From: UBA11346 sp038203025
GTDB lineage: Bacteria; Planctomycetota; UBA11346
DNA length: 26,753 nt
Reading direction: 5' to 3'
Assembly: GCA_038203025.1 (NCBI GenBank)
Contig: JBBREK010000025.1
Location: forward strand, 1-26,753
Part shown: positions 15,827 through 23,569 of the stretch, piece after piece
How positions within the stretch are numbered: the first letter of the stretch is position 1
Layout: each line of letters opens with the position of its first letter
Program-made: the position numbers and the translations under genes
The notes under the pieces: model-generated
Database searches by the model: none
The model's input: the letters and a program-made list of their open reading frames with translations, nothing else
What the model was told of the DNA's origin: nothing

Positions 15827-16836
15827 GTTTCGGGTTTCGCGTTTTGCGTTTCGGCAGAGCCGGACTGATGCTGGCGTTGGTCACGATGCTCATCGCTGCC
15901 GAGCCACGGCCAGGCAGCGTGACCTTTTCCGATGGCACGGTGTGGGAGGGCGCCATCAGCCTCGCCTCCGGTGCCAAACTGACGATGCACGACGGCCGCG
16001 CCATGCGCACGCTCGATCCAGCGCAGGTCGCCGAGCTGGCCTTCGCCCCACGCCAGGAATCAATGGAGCGCGCCTTCAGCATGCCCGAACCGGGCAAGCC
16101 GATCCGCGTCGAGACCGGCGAGGCCTATCCGCTGCGCCAGCTGGCGGTGCGCGTGCGGCTGGCCGACGGCACCGCCATCGCCGGCCATCTCTACGCCACC
16201 GCCATGCGCGTACTGGTCGGCGACGAGCAGCGTAAACTGCTGCTGCCGGCCAAGCAGCGCGGCGAGCCGGGCCAGCGTCTCGACCAGCTGGTCTACGTGC
16301 AGCGGGTGTGCTACGCCGACGGCGGTGCGGGGACGGCCCGGCGCTTTTCCGTGCAGCTCGCCACGGTCGACGACATCGGCGTCGCCGCCGTCGACGGCCT
16401 GGTGCCGCTGCGCGTCGGCGAGGGCACTGTCGACGATCCGCTCGGCTCGCCGGTGATCTGGGCGCTGCGCGTCGGCGCCCGCGCCGCTATCGGCTGGGAT
16501 GGCGACGATGCGACCCTGCGCACCCGCACCCAAACCGCCGCCGAGGCGCTCGATGACTTCTTCGACCGCAAAGAGGTGGTGGCGGCGCGCCAGGCCGGCG
16601 ACGACGTGCTGTCGCTGATGCGCCTGCTCCGCGAACGTCACACCACTGACGGCCCCAACCGGCCCTGGCACATCGAGGTGTGGCGCTGGCGCCTCGACGG
16701 CGATCGCGCCCTGATCGCCGGCCGCGTCTGCCTGCTGCGCGGAACCGACGGCAAGCTGCCGGAAATCATCCTGCAGCCGGCCTGGGCCAACCTCGCACCG
16801 GTCGAGGGCGTATACCATCTTGAGGGCTTCCCATGA
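15823..16836 (+). CDS. Exported protein of unknown function
   Basis: A 337-residue protein I do not recognise. It begins with an ATG that overlaps the previous stop (ATGA). Residues 2-11 (SFGFRVLRFG) are translated heptad repeat; the hydrophobic core GLMLALVTMLIAAEP follows, so the repeat supplies the positively charged n-region of the signal peptide. The mature part is beta-rich early on, with two segments of the form VTFSDGTVWEGAISL and VRLADGTAIAGHLYA, which may be related repeats. Later there is a helical stretch (ALDDFFDRKEVVAARQAGDD). It sits between a vWA protein and a coiled-coil membrane protein in the operon, so a periplasmic accessory role is the most one can say. The ATG just after the repeat (15868) is an alternative start but would leave a poor signal peptide. 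Confidence 0.7.
   Translation: MSFGFRVLRFGRAGLMLALVTMLIAAEPRPGSVTFSDGTVWEGAISLASGAKLTMHDGRAMRTLDPAQVAELAFAPRQESMERAFSMPEPGKPIRVETGEAYPLRQLAVRVRLADGTAIAGHLYATAMRVLVGDEQRKLLLPAKQRGEPGQRLDQLVYVQRVCYADGGAGTARRFSVQLATVDDIGVAAVDGLVPLRVGEGTVDDPLGSPVIWALRVGARAAIGWDGDDATLRTRTQTAAEALDDFFDRKEVVAARQAGDDVLSLMRLLRERHTTDGPNRPWHIEVWRWRLDGDRALIAGRVCLLRGTDGKLPEIILQPAWANLAPVEGVYHLEGFP
15827..15854. repeat. Single-arm GTTTCGG-type heptad array inside the start of a gene
   Basis: Exactly four 7-bp units, GTTTCGG, GTTTCGC, GTTTTGC and GTTTCGG, begin one base after the overlapping TGA/ATG. There is no opposing arm nearby. The array is translated as part of the signal-peptide n-region of the gene at 15823. Confidence 0.65.
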
Positions 16837-17018
16837 GTCTAAATGCCGCAGTGGGTTCGCAGTTCGCGGTACGCGGTTCGCGGTTGGACCATCGATTACG
16901 AACCCTATTGGGTTTACACGTGGTTACCCGTTTGCTGAACACCATCAACCCACATAACACGTGTCGCGACCACCGCGAACCGCGAACTGCGAACCGCGAA
17001 CTGCGATTTCTAGGATGA
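16833..17018 (+). CDS. 61-residue ORF formed by the inserted repeat element
   Basis: This frame starts at the ATG overlapping the upstream stop (ATGA) and ends at the TGA overlapping the downstream start (ATGA), with no stop between. It is made of heptad repeat at both ends (GSQFAVRGSR and REPRTANRELRF) and of the element's centre. It resembles no protein family I know and is unlikely to have a function of its own. Its possible role is to carry ribosomes across the insertion so that coupling between the two flanking genes survives. Whether it is translated is untested. Confidence 0.35.
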   Translation: MSLNAAVGSQFAVRGSRLDHRLRTLLGLHVVTRLLNTINPHNTCRDHREPRTANRELRFLG

Positions 17019-17019
17019 G
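16833..17019. mobile_element. MITE-like heptad-arm element with 14-bp TIRs and 5-bp duplication (copy 2)
   Basis: The element is 16838-17014 (177 bp). The left end is TCTAAATGCCGCAG and the right end CTGCGATTTCTAGG; the right end is identical over 13 bases to that of the copy at 3403-3560. Left units are GGTTCGC, AGTTCGC, GGTACGC and GGTTCGC (16854-16881). The opposing array is at about 16972-17005. ATGAG flanks both sides, at 16833-16837 and 17015-17019. Removing the element and one ATGAG restores a four-base ATGA overlap between the flanking genes, matching the other junctions in this operon. The centre (about 16889-16970) has lower GC content than its surroundings and contains CACGTG twice. 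Confidence 0.75.
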
Positions 17020-20000
17020 CCGCGGTCCATCCGGTCCGGTGCGTCCCCGCCTGCTGCGCCTGGCCCGCCAGGCCCGGGCGGTGGCGTTGACCAGCGCCAG
17101 CGCGATGGCCGTGGCCGTACTGCTGGCCGCGATGCTGCTGCCGGTGGCCATCGACGTGCTGGCGCCGCTGCCCGCCGGGCTGCGCCTCGCCGCTCTCGCC
17201 GTCCTGCTTGGATTGGCGGCCGTCGCTGGCCAGCGCTGGTGGCAGTCGCTGCGTCGCCTGCCGCCCGAGGCCATCGCCCGCCGCGCCGAACTGCTCGGCG
17301 ATGTGCGCGACAACGCCATCATCAACGCCTGCCAGTTCGAAGTTCAGACGCTGCGTCCACAGGAAGCAGCCTGGGTGTCGCCAACCTCGGCCGCCGCCGC
17401 CGTGGCGCTGGAACGCGCCACCACCACCGACCTGCTGCGCCTGCCGACCCTGCTGCGCGCCCTGGGCGCCCTGGCTCTGGCGCTGGCCGCCGGCGGGACG
17501 GGGCTGGGACTGTGGCCCGACCATCTCGCACACGGCCTCCGCCGTCTGCTGCTGCCGCTGGCCGACCTGCCGCCGCTGGGCGCGGCGGTGATCGTGGTAC
17601 AGCCCACCGGTCTGGTGGAGCTTGACGACGGGGCGACCCTGACCGTGCGGGTACGGGTGCGACCGGCCGATGGTGCGCGGATCCAACTGCCGATGCCAAC
17701 CCTGCGCTTCGATGACGACCGCGAGGCGCCGACGTTGCGTCAGGACGCTGGGAACTGGACAGCAACCCTGCCCGACCAGCACCGCTCCAGCTCCTTCCGC
17801 GTCGCCTGCGCCGGGACGCTGACGCCGCTGGTGCGCGTCGCGGTGCTACCACCGCCCGGCCTGACCGTCTCGCGCTTCATCGTCGACGGCCCGGCCTACG
17901 CCGGCCTCACTGCCAGTGTCCGGCCAGGCCCGCCGGCCGTCCTCACCGTGCTGCCCGGCGCGACGGTGCGCCTCGAGATCGCCACCGACCGTCCGCTGGA
18001 CGCTCTGGCCTGGACCACGCCCGACGGCCCGGTCGCGGCCACGCAGGGCGACGGACTGTGGCGCGGCACCGCCGCCATCACCGCCAGTGGCGCCTACGCC
18101 CTGACCGCGGACGGCCGGACTCTGGCGCGTGGCGAGATCCGCCTGGAATCGGACCAGCCGCCGGAGATCGCCCTGGGCGGGGCCGAGCGCAACCGCTACG
18201 TCGACCCCGGCACCACCCTGGCGCTGCCGGTCGACGCCCGCGACGACCACGGCCTGGCCGAGGTCCGGGTCGAGCTGCGCGAGGCGGTCGACGGCGCCGC
18301 GCCGGCAATCATCCAGGCGTGGAAACTGCTCGGCCCGCCGGGCCCACGTGAGCTGTCCGAGACCGTGCAGCTGCGCCTCGACCCGGCGCGCTTCCAGCCC
18401 GGCCGCGCCTATCTCTGCGAGGCGGTGGCCAGCGACCGCAAGCCGCAGGAGGCGCGCTCGCCGCCGTTGGTGCTGCGCGTGCGAGCGGTCAAGGATCTCT
18501 CGCTACCGCCAGGCGATCCGCGCGCCAAGGCCTTCGAGGCCCTGCGCCGCACCCTGGCCGAGCAGATCCGCGCCCGCGCCGCCGCCGGCAACATGCTCGC
18601 CAACCTGGCCGAGATCCGCGCCCACCGCGGCGTGCCTGCCCAGGCCAAGGCGGCCGCCGAGGCGCAGGAGGCGGCGCGCGCCGCCTGCGAGGCCGCGGTC
18701 GCCGCCTTCGTCGCGATCAAGGAGTCCGTGGTGCTGCCGGTGCTGAAGCCGATCGCCGATCCGGCGATGCCGCGACTGCGCAGCCAACTCGCCGGTCTGG
18801 CCGAGGCCACCGCCGCCGCCCAGTTGCCGCCGGCACTGCACGACCAGGACGATCTGATCGCGCGGCTCACCGCCTTGCTTGGGACGATCGCGGCGCAGGC
18901 GCGCCAAGAGCAGACGCAGAAGCCGACCGCTGGCGCCACGCCAGCCGAGGCCGACCGGCGCAAGGCCGAGGGGCTGAAGCAGGATCTCGAGCGCTTCCTC
19001 GACGACCAGAAACGCATCCTCGAACGCAGCCGCACCCTCGCCGACGCCGGCGGCGCCGACCTTACCGCCGAGGAAGAGAAGATTGCCGGCGAGCTGGCCA
19101 AGGCCGAGAAGGAGTGGGCCAAGTTCCTTGAGGAGAAGCTGACCAACTTCGCGCAAAATCCGCCGCAGGACTTCAGCGACGCCAGCCTGGCGAGCGAGAC
19201 CAACGCGGTATGGCAGGACGTGCAGCTGGCCGCCGACGCCCTCGACGGCAAGAAGGTAGAGCTGGCCGTGCCGCGCGAGCAGGCCGGCATCGAGAACGCC
19301 GAGGCCCTGGTCAACAACCTGGAGAAATGGCTCGCCGACTCGCCCGACAAGCTCAAGTGGGAGATGGAGGACGCACCAGCGCCGGCCGACGTGGCGGTGG
19401 CCGAGCTGCCCGCCGAGCTGGAGGACATCACCGGCGACCTGCTCGACAAGGCCGAGGAGATGACGCCGGATGTGCAGGACGCGACCAGCGCGTGGATGGA
19501 TTCGCTCGACAAGGGCGCCGGCTGGACCGCCGCTGACGGCCCGATCTCGAACATGAGCGCCAAGGGCATCACCGGCAACCAGCTGCCCAACCAGAGCGAG
19601 ATCGGCGGACGCAGTGGAGAGGGCCGCAACGGCCGCAGCAATGGCCAGATGGTGCAGGACGAGGCGGTGGGCAAGGGCGGCCAGGAGACGCCGACGCGAC
19701 TGTCGGAGACCCCCTTCGAGCAGGGCAGCGTCAAGGATAGCAGCACCGACAACCGCGGCGGCGCCACCGGCGGCGGCAAGCTGTCGGGCTTTGACCAGGA
19801 GGGCCTGCGCGGCCCCGCCCCACCGCCCGAACTGAAGCAGGCAATGCAGCGCCTGTCCGGCAAGCAGCAGGAGCTGCGCCAGCAGGCCGAGACCCTGGCC
19901 CTGGGCCTGCGGGCCCGCCGCCTGCCCAGCGCGGCGGTGGAGAACGCGGTGCTGACCCTCGACGCGGCCACCGCCGCGGCGCAACGCTTCGACGGCTCGC

Positions 20001-20209
20001 AGCTGAGGCAGGCGCACACCCGGCTGCTCGACGACCTGGCGACGGCGCGACGCGACGTCGCGGCGGCCAGCGCGGTGCAACGCGAGCGCAGCAAACTTGG
20101 CGACCGGGCCCGCGGCGCGGCGGCGGCCGGCGCCGACGAAGCGGTGCCGCCGGGCTATGAGCAGATGGCCGGGGCGTACTTCCGCGCCCTGGCCGGGGAA
20201 AAACCATGA
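17015..20209 (+). CDS. Large membrane-anchored coiled-coil protein (DUF4175-like)
   Basis: A 1064-residue protein. Residues 1-75 have two membrane segments (AVAVLLAAMLLPVAIDVLAP and RLAALAVLLGLAAVAG), and a third lies near 150-170 (ALGALALALAAGGTGLGLW). A large beta-rich periplasmic part follows, with several Ig-like stretches (VVQPTGLVELDDGATLTVRV, NRYVDPGTTLALPVDARDDH). From about residue 500 it is almost entirely helical and charged, with long coiled coils (LKQDLERFLDDQKRILERSR). A Gly/Asn/Ser-rich low-complexity linker lies at about 845-930. The final helices include PELKQAMQRLSGKQQELRQQ. The two N-terminal helices, beta region and long coil resemble DUF4175-type proteins found with MoxR/vWA genes. 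ATG 17015 follows the repeat element directly. It overlaps the next gene by four bases. A scaffold role is likely. Confidence 0.75.
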   Translation: MSRGPSGPVRPRLLRLARQARAVALTSASAMAVAVLLAAMLLPVAIDVLAPLPAGLRLAALAVLLGLAAVAGQRWWQSLRRLPPEAIARRAELLGDVRDNAIINACQFEVQTLRPQEAAWVSPTSAAAAVALERATTTDLLRLPTLLRALGALALALAAGGTGLGLWPDHLAHGLRRLLLPLADLPPLGAAVIVVQPTGLVELDDGATLTVRVRVRPADGARIQLPMPTLRFDDDREAPTLRQDAGNWTATLPDQHRSSSFRVACAGTLTPLVRVAVLPPPGLTVSRFIVDGPAYAGLTASVRPGPPAVLTVLPGATVRLEIATDRPLDALAWTTPDGPVAATQGDGLWRGTAAITASGAYALTADGRTLARGEIRLESDQPPEIALGGAERNRYVDPGTTLALPVDARDDHGLAEVRVELREAVDGAAPAIIQAWKLLGPPGPRELSETVQLRLDPARFQPGRAYLCEAVASDRKPQEARSPPLVLRVRAVKDLSLPPGDPRAKAFEALRRTLAEQIRARAAAGNMLANLAEIRAHRGVPAQAKAAAEAQEAARAACEAAVAAFVAIKESVVLPVLKPIADPAMPRLRSQLAGLAEATAAAQLPPALHDQDDLIARLTALLGTIAAQARQEQTQKPTAGATPAEADRRKAEGLKQDLERFLDDQKRILERSRTLADAGGADLTAEEEKIAGELAKAEKEWAKFLEEKLTNFAQNPPQDFSDASLASETNAVWQDVQLAADALDGKKVELAVPREQAGIENAEALVNNLEKWLADSPDKLKWEMEDAPAPADVAVAELPAELEDITGDLLDKAEEMTPDVQDATSAWMDSLDKGAGWTAADGPISNMSAKGITGNQLPNQSEIGGRSGEGRNGRSNGQMVQDEAVGKGGQETPTRLSETPFEQGSVKDSSTDNRGGATGGGKLSGFDQEGLRGPAPPPELKQAMQRLSGKQQELRQQAETLALGLRARRLPSAAVENAVLTLDAATAAAQRFDGSQLRQAHTRLLDDLATARRDVAAASAVQRERSKLGDRARGAAAAGADEAVPPGYEQMAGAYFRALAGEKP

Positions 20210-20895
20210 GCTCATCTCAGGACCGCGGGCTTCAGCCCGCGTCGATGTTCGATCGCGGGCTGAAGCCCGCGGTCCTGGTCCTGCTTGCCACGTCGTGCTG
20301 GGCCGCGGAACCGTTGGTGGTCAACGGTGCCTTCGAGCTGCCCAAGCCCGACGATGCCACGCAGCCGTTCGGCTGGGGGCGGGTCGACGGGCTGGGCGTG
20401 TCCTGGCGCGAGGCGCCCGGCGGCGGCAAGGCCATCCGCTTCGACACCAGCGTCAGCGAACGTGACATGGTGGCGCGCTGGAAGCAGATCGGCTCGACCG
20501 AGTGGGACATCCCCGAACCGAGCAAAGGCCCGGTCGGCGCAGCCTACGGGCTGTCGCTGTACAGCGATGCCATCGCCATCGCCAAGAACCAAGCCTACGC
20601 CATCGAGGTGCGCCATCGCGGCCCAGGCGGCGGCAAGATCTGGGTGCGCGGCTATGCGAAAAAGGGCGAGACCATGCGGCGGGTCTATGAGGCGCAGACC
20701 GAGCTGAAGCCGAGTGCCGACTGGAAGCCGACCAGCTACGCCTTCCATCCCACCCGCCACACGTCGACCGTCACCGAGGTGAAGGTCATGCTCTTCGCCT
20801 ACTGGCCGGCCGACGAAAGCTGGTTCGACGACGTGGTGCTGCGCACCGCCACGGCCGACGAGCTAGCGGCCGAGGACGCCCGCCGCCAGCGCTAG
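20206..20895 (+). CDS. Small exported CBM-like (galactose-binding-fold) protein
   Basis: A 229-residue exported protein. The mature part begins EPLVVNGAFELPKPD and ends WFDDVVLRTATADELAAED. The NG-F-E start and WFDDV-L end are the typical frame of CenC-like carbohydrate-binding or galactose-binding-fold domains. No catalytic domain is attached. The annotated start overlaps the previous stop (ATGA), but the first 25 residues are translated REP palindrome (SQDRGLQPAS and DRGLKPAVL). A second in-frame ATG at 20245, in the palindrome loop, gives MFDRGLKP followed by AVLVLLATSCWAA, a well-formed signal peptide, and may be the real start. It closes the operon. Its last 33 bases overlap the end of the convergent YyaL-like gene. 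Confidence 0.7.
   Translation: MSSSQDRGLQPASMFDRGLKPAVLVLLATSCWAAEPLVVNGAFELPKPDDATQPFGWGRVDGLGVSWREAPGGGKAIRFDTSVSERDMVARWKQIGSTEWDIPEPSKGPVGAAYGLSLYSDAIAIAKNQAYAIEVRHRGPGGGKIWVRGYAKKGETMRRVYEAQTELKPSADWKPTSYAFHPTRHTSTVTEVKVMLFAYWPADESWFDDVVLRTATADELAAEDARRQR
20218..20277. repeat. REP/BIME-like palindrome (copy 1)
   Basis: Two 24-base arms (20218-20241 and 20254-20277) are perfect reverse complements around a 12-base loop. Each arm contains its own small hairpin, CGCGGGCT and AGCCCGCG around two bases, so the element is a pair of REP-like units in opposite orientation. It lies wholly inside a reading frame, just after the start codon. The left arm and its flank (ATCTCAGGACCGCGGGCT) recur exactly at 24456-24473. 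Confidence 0.9.
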
Positions 20896-22527
20896 CACTA
20901 GTGACGGCGCCACCGCTGGCGCCGTGCGCAGCAGGCCGGCGTGGGCCTCGCCCAGCGTCACGACCGCATCGTGCCGGCCGAGCGCGGCCAGAGCCAACGC
21001 CACCGCCCCGGCGGCCCCGGAACCATCGACCGTGTCCTCGGCGTCGCGCGGCGACGGCCTCACCAGAGCCTCGTCATCGACCGGATAATGGCCGGACTCG
21101 TCGGCGGTCGGCAGCCACAGGCTGGCGGTGGCATCTCGACACGTCGCCAGACCCAACGCCACGGCGGCGCGGACGGCGGCCCGGCCGGTTGGAGAGAGCG
21201 CTGCGAGGTGGCGGTGCAGAGCGTCGCGCGCCGCGACCAGCGTCGGCTCGGGCGCATCCAGGCTGGCGGCGGCGTGCAGGGCGACGAGCAACTGGCCATG
21301 CGCGGCCAGATCGTCGCGCGGATCCAGCGGCGGCGGGGTACGCTCGTCGCGGGCGGCGATCAGCCGTCCGACCAGCTCGGGCAGACGCTTGGCGGCCGGC
21401 GGATCGAGTTCGCCGCGCACCGCCAGCGGACCGCCGGCATCATCCAGGGCAAAACGCTGCGCGAGGATGCGCGCCCCGTCGGCGCCAACCACGGCGGCGC
21501 ACTGCGCCACCGTCCAGCGCTGGTAGGCCCCAGGCTGGGGTCCGTCAGGGCCGTCAGCGATGGCGTGACGCCCGGCGGCCCAACGGCCGTCCGCAACAGC
21601 CAGTTCGCGCACCGTCCACAGCAGCGCCTGCTCGGCGATAGTGCGATGCAGGGCCTGACCGGTCAGGCGATGGCCGTCGAGGAAAGCGAGCGCCAGCCGC
21701 GCCTGGTCGCCCAGCCGCTGCTCCCAGAGCGGCTCGTGCCAGCCGGCGTCGGCAGCGGCGCGATGGAAGCCGCCGCCGAGCTGGTCGCGGATTCCGCCCG
21801 CGGCCAGAGCCGCCAGCGAGCGTTCGAGATGCGCGCGCAGGCTGGGAGCGGCCTGCGGTCGCGCGGCCAGAGCCGCCAGCAGCTGCAGCTTCTCCGGCTG
21901 CGGCCAGCGCGGCAGGGCACAGGACCCGTCCGGGTGCGCGCCGAAGCCCCCCTCCAGCGCGTGCGCCTCGCCCATGAGCTGAGCTTCGGCCAAGCCGAGC
22001 ACCCGCTCGCGGTCGACCCGGCCATCGCCGGCGAGCGCGAAAGGCAGGCCGGCGAGGATGCCGGCCAGGCGCTCGGCCTCGCCGCGCAGCTCGTCGGGGG
22101 CCAGGCGCCAGCCCTCGGCCGTCTCGACCAGCACGCGGGCCAAGCCCTTGCGCTGGTCGGCATCGCGCACCGGGCCGTAGGGCACGGCGCCCAAGGGTCG
22201 TAGCTGTCGCCCTGGCAGCAGCACCAGCAGGCACGGCACGCCGGCGGCGTCGGCAACCAGGCCAAGCACCTGCTGGGCCAGCGCCGCCAGGCCGGGATGA
22301 TCGGCGCGCTCGGCAGCCACCGGCACGAAGGCGCCGTCGAGCAGGGCGCAGACCTCGGCGTCGGCGTGGATAGCGTTCAGCCACTGCGCCGTCCAGGCGT
22401 CGAGCGCATCGCCGATCAGCACGGCCATCGGCACGTCGCGCTCGACCGACTCGGCTGCTGCTGCTGCTGCCGACCACGACCGCCAGCGCAGCGGGGCCGT
22501 CGCAAGCTGGGCGTCGAAGGGGCTCAT
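20863..22527 (-). CDS. Degenerate YyaL/SSP411-like (DUF255) protein
   Basis: A 554-residue protein of the YyaL group, which normally pairs an N-terminal thioredoxin-like domain with an (alpha/alpha)6 barrel resembling epimerases. The barrel is recognisable from GGIRDQLGGGFHRAAADAGW, EQRLGDQARLALAFL and PGAYQRWTVAQCAA. Many conserved positions have changed: the family PHFEKMLYDNAQL is here PLWEQRLGDQARL. In the N-terminal domain the usual CHWCHVM redox motif is absent; the matching place reads LDAWTAQWLNAI, with no cysteine pair. It is therefore unlikely to work as a thiol-disulfide enzyme. The start overlaps the BASS transporter stop by four bases (ATGA), so the two form an operon. The gene ends 33 bases inside the convergent CBM-like gene. 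Confidence 0.75.
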   Translation of the reverse strand: MSPFDAQLATAPLRWRSWSAAAAAAESVERDVPMAVLIGDALDAWTAQWLNAIHADAEVCALLDGAFVPVAAERADHPGLAALAQQVLGLVADAAGVPCLLVLLPGRQLRPLGAVPYGPVRDADQRKGLARVLVETAEGWRLAPDELRGEAERLAGILAGLPFALAGDGRVDRERVLGLAEAQLMGEAHALEGGFGAHPDGSCALPRWPQPEKLQLLAALAARPQAAPSLRAHLERSLAALAAGGIRDQLGGGFHRAAADAGWHEPLWEQRLGDQARLALAFLDGHRLTGQALHRTIAEQALLWTVRELAVADGRWAAGRHAIADGPDGPQPGAYQRWTVAQCAAVVGADGARILAQRFALDDAGGPLAVRGELDPPAAKRLPELVGRLIAARDERTPPPLDPRDDLAAHGQLLVALHAAASLDAPEPTLVAARDALHRHLAALSPTGRAAVRAAVALGLATCRDATASLWLPTADESGHYPVDDEALVRPSPRDAEDTVDGSGAAGAVALALAALGRHDAVVTLGEAHAGLLRTAPAVAPSLVLALAAGVLGR

Positions 22528-23558
22528 GTCGGCGCGTCCTCGCCTGCATGCGCCTTGGCCCAGCGGCCCCACAGCACCACCGCCGCGACCATCGGCACCT
22601 GCATGAGTACGCAGGGCAGGATGATCCGCGCATCGCCGGGATGGAAGACGGTGGCGTAGGTGATCGACAGGCCGTTGTTCATGTACAGCGCAGCGCAGGC
22701 GAAGGCGGTGACCGCCGGCGCGGCAAGCCAGCGGCGCAGCAGCAGGGTGCCGGCCAGGGCAATGAGCGACGCCAGGCAGGCCAGACCAAGCGGCACCAGC
22801 ATGGTCGACAGCGGCCAACCGGCCCAGGCCCGCTGATTGGCCAGGCAGCTGACCAGGATCATCAACACCAGGCACAGGATCGAGCCGCGTCCCCACCAGG
22901 CCATGCCGGCGGCGACGACACGCGGCGCCAACAGGCGCACCAACTGGGCGGCGGCGAAGGGGATGGCGAGCATCTTGAGGATGTACAGCGCCTGCCCGAC
23001 CAGGCGGGCGGCGTCGGGCCGCGGCCCGTCATGCACTAGGGCCATGCCGGTGGGCACGGTAAGCGGCGCCAGCACGCTGGTGATGATGATGAGAAACAGG
23101 GCGAGGACGCGGTCGCCGCGATGCAGGTCGGTGAGCGCCACCGACGACAGTCCGGCCGGCATCAGCGCCACCAGCGCCACGCCCGCCGCCCAGTCGGGCG
23201 CGACGATGCGGGTCACCGCCCAGGCCAGCGCCGGCAGCACCAGCAGTTTCGCCACCGACATCCACGCGCAGCGGCCGAGCAGGCGTCGGTCACCCAATCC
23301 GTCGACCACCTCGCCGAAGGGGATCTTCAGGGCGGTGAAGAAGAGGATGCCGCCCAGCGCCACCGGCACCGCCGGCGTCAGCCAGGCGAAATCGCCGGGC
23401 ACAAACAGCCCGATGACCAGGGCGAGGTAGGCCGGGATCCAGAAACGGTGACCGAGCAAGGAGAGCAGCAGGGCAGGCACGACGGGCGGGATGCTGGCGA
23501 CGCGGCGGCGAACGCCACCCTGTGCCGCAGATGGGCTTCTGTCGGCAGACCGGCGCAT
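22524..23558 (-). CDS. Bile acid:sodium symporter (BASS) family transporter
   Basis: A 344-residue inner-membrane protein with about nine to ten hydrophobic segments. These include FWIPAYLALVIGLFVPG, LLVLPALAWAVTRIV, LALFLIIITSVLAPLTV and ILCLVLMILVSCLA. The pattern LMPAGLSSVALTDLHRGD is close to the BASS motif at the substrate/sodium site, and FACAALYMNNGLSITYATVF is the second crossover region. Substrates of this family are organic anions such as bile acids, pantoate or keto acids; which one applies here cannot be read. The start is placed at ATG 23558, giving a basic, Arg-rich N-terminus (RRSADRSP, GVRRRV). The frame is open back to 23705, but that would run into pyrF. Its ATG lies only 11 bases from the divergent pyrF ATG. 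Confidence 0.82.
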   Translation of the reverse strand: MRRSADRSPSAAQGGVRRRVASIPPVVPALLLSLLGHRFWIPAYLALVIGLFVPGDFAWLTPAVPVALGGILFFTALKIPFGEVVDGLGDRRLLGRCAWMSVAKLLVLPALAWAVTRIVAPDWAAGVALVALMPAGLSSVALTDLHRGDRVLALFLIIITSVLAPLTVPTGMALVHDGPRPDAARLVGQALYILKMLAIPFAAAQLVRLLAPRVVAAGMAWWGRGSILCLVLMILVSCLANQRAWAGWPLSTMLVPLGLACLASLIALAGTLLLRRWLAAPAVTAFACAALYMNNGLSITYATVFHPGDARIILPCVLMQVPMVAAVVLWGRWAKAHAGEDAPT

Positions 23559-23569
23559 AGCCTGCCGGC

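Noticed and set aside
18409..20215. Two 560-570-codon minus-strand frames
   Set aside because: Antisense of the coiled-coil protein; leucine/serine-rich translation is expected from its codon pattern.
20218..20277. Palindrome as an ordinary rho-independent terminator of the operon
   Set aside because: It lies at the start of a reading frame, has no T-run, and the gene after it is open and has a proper export signal.
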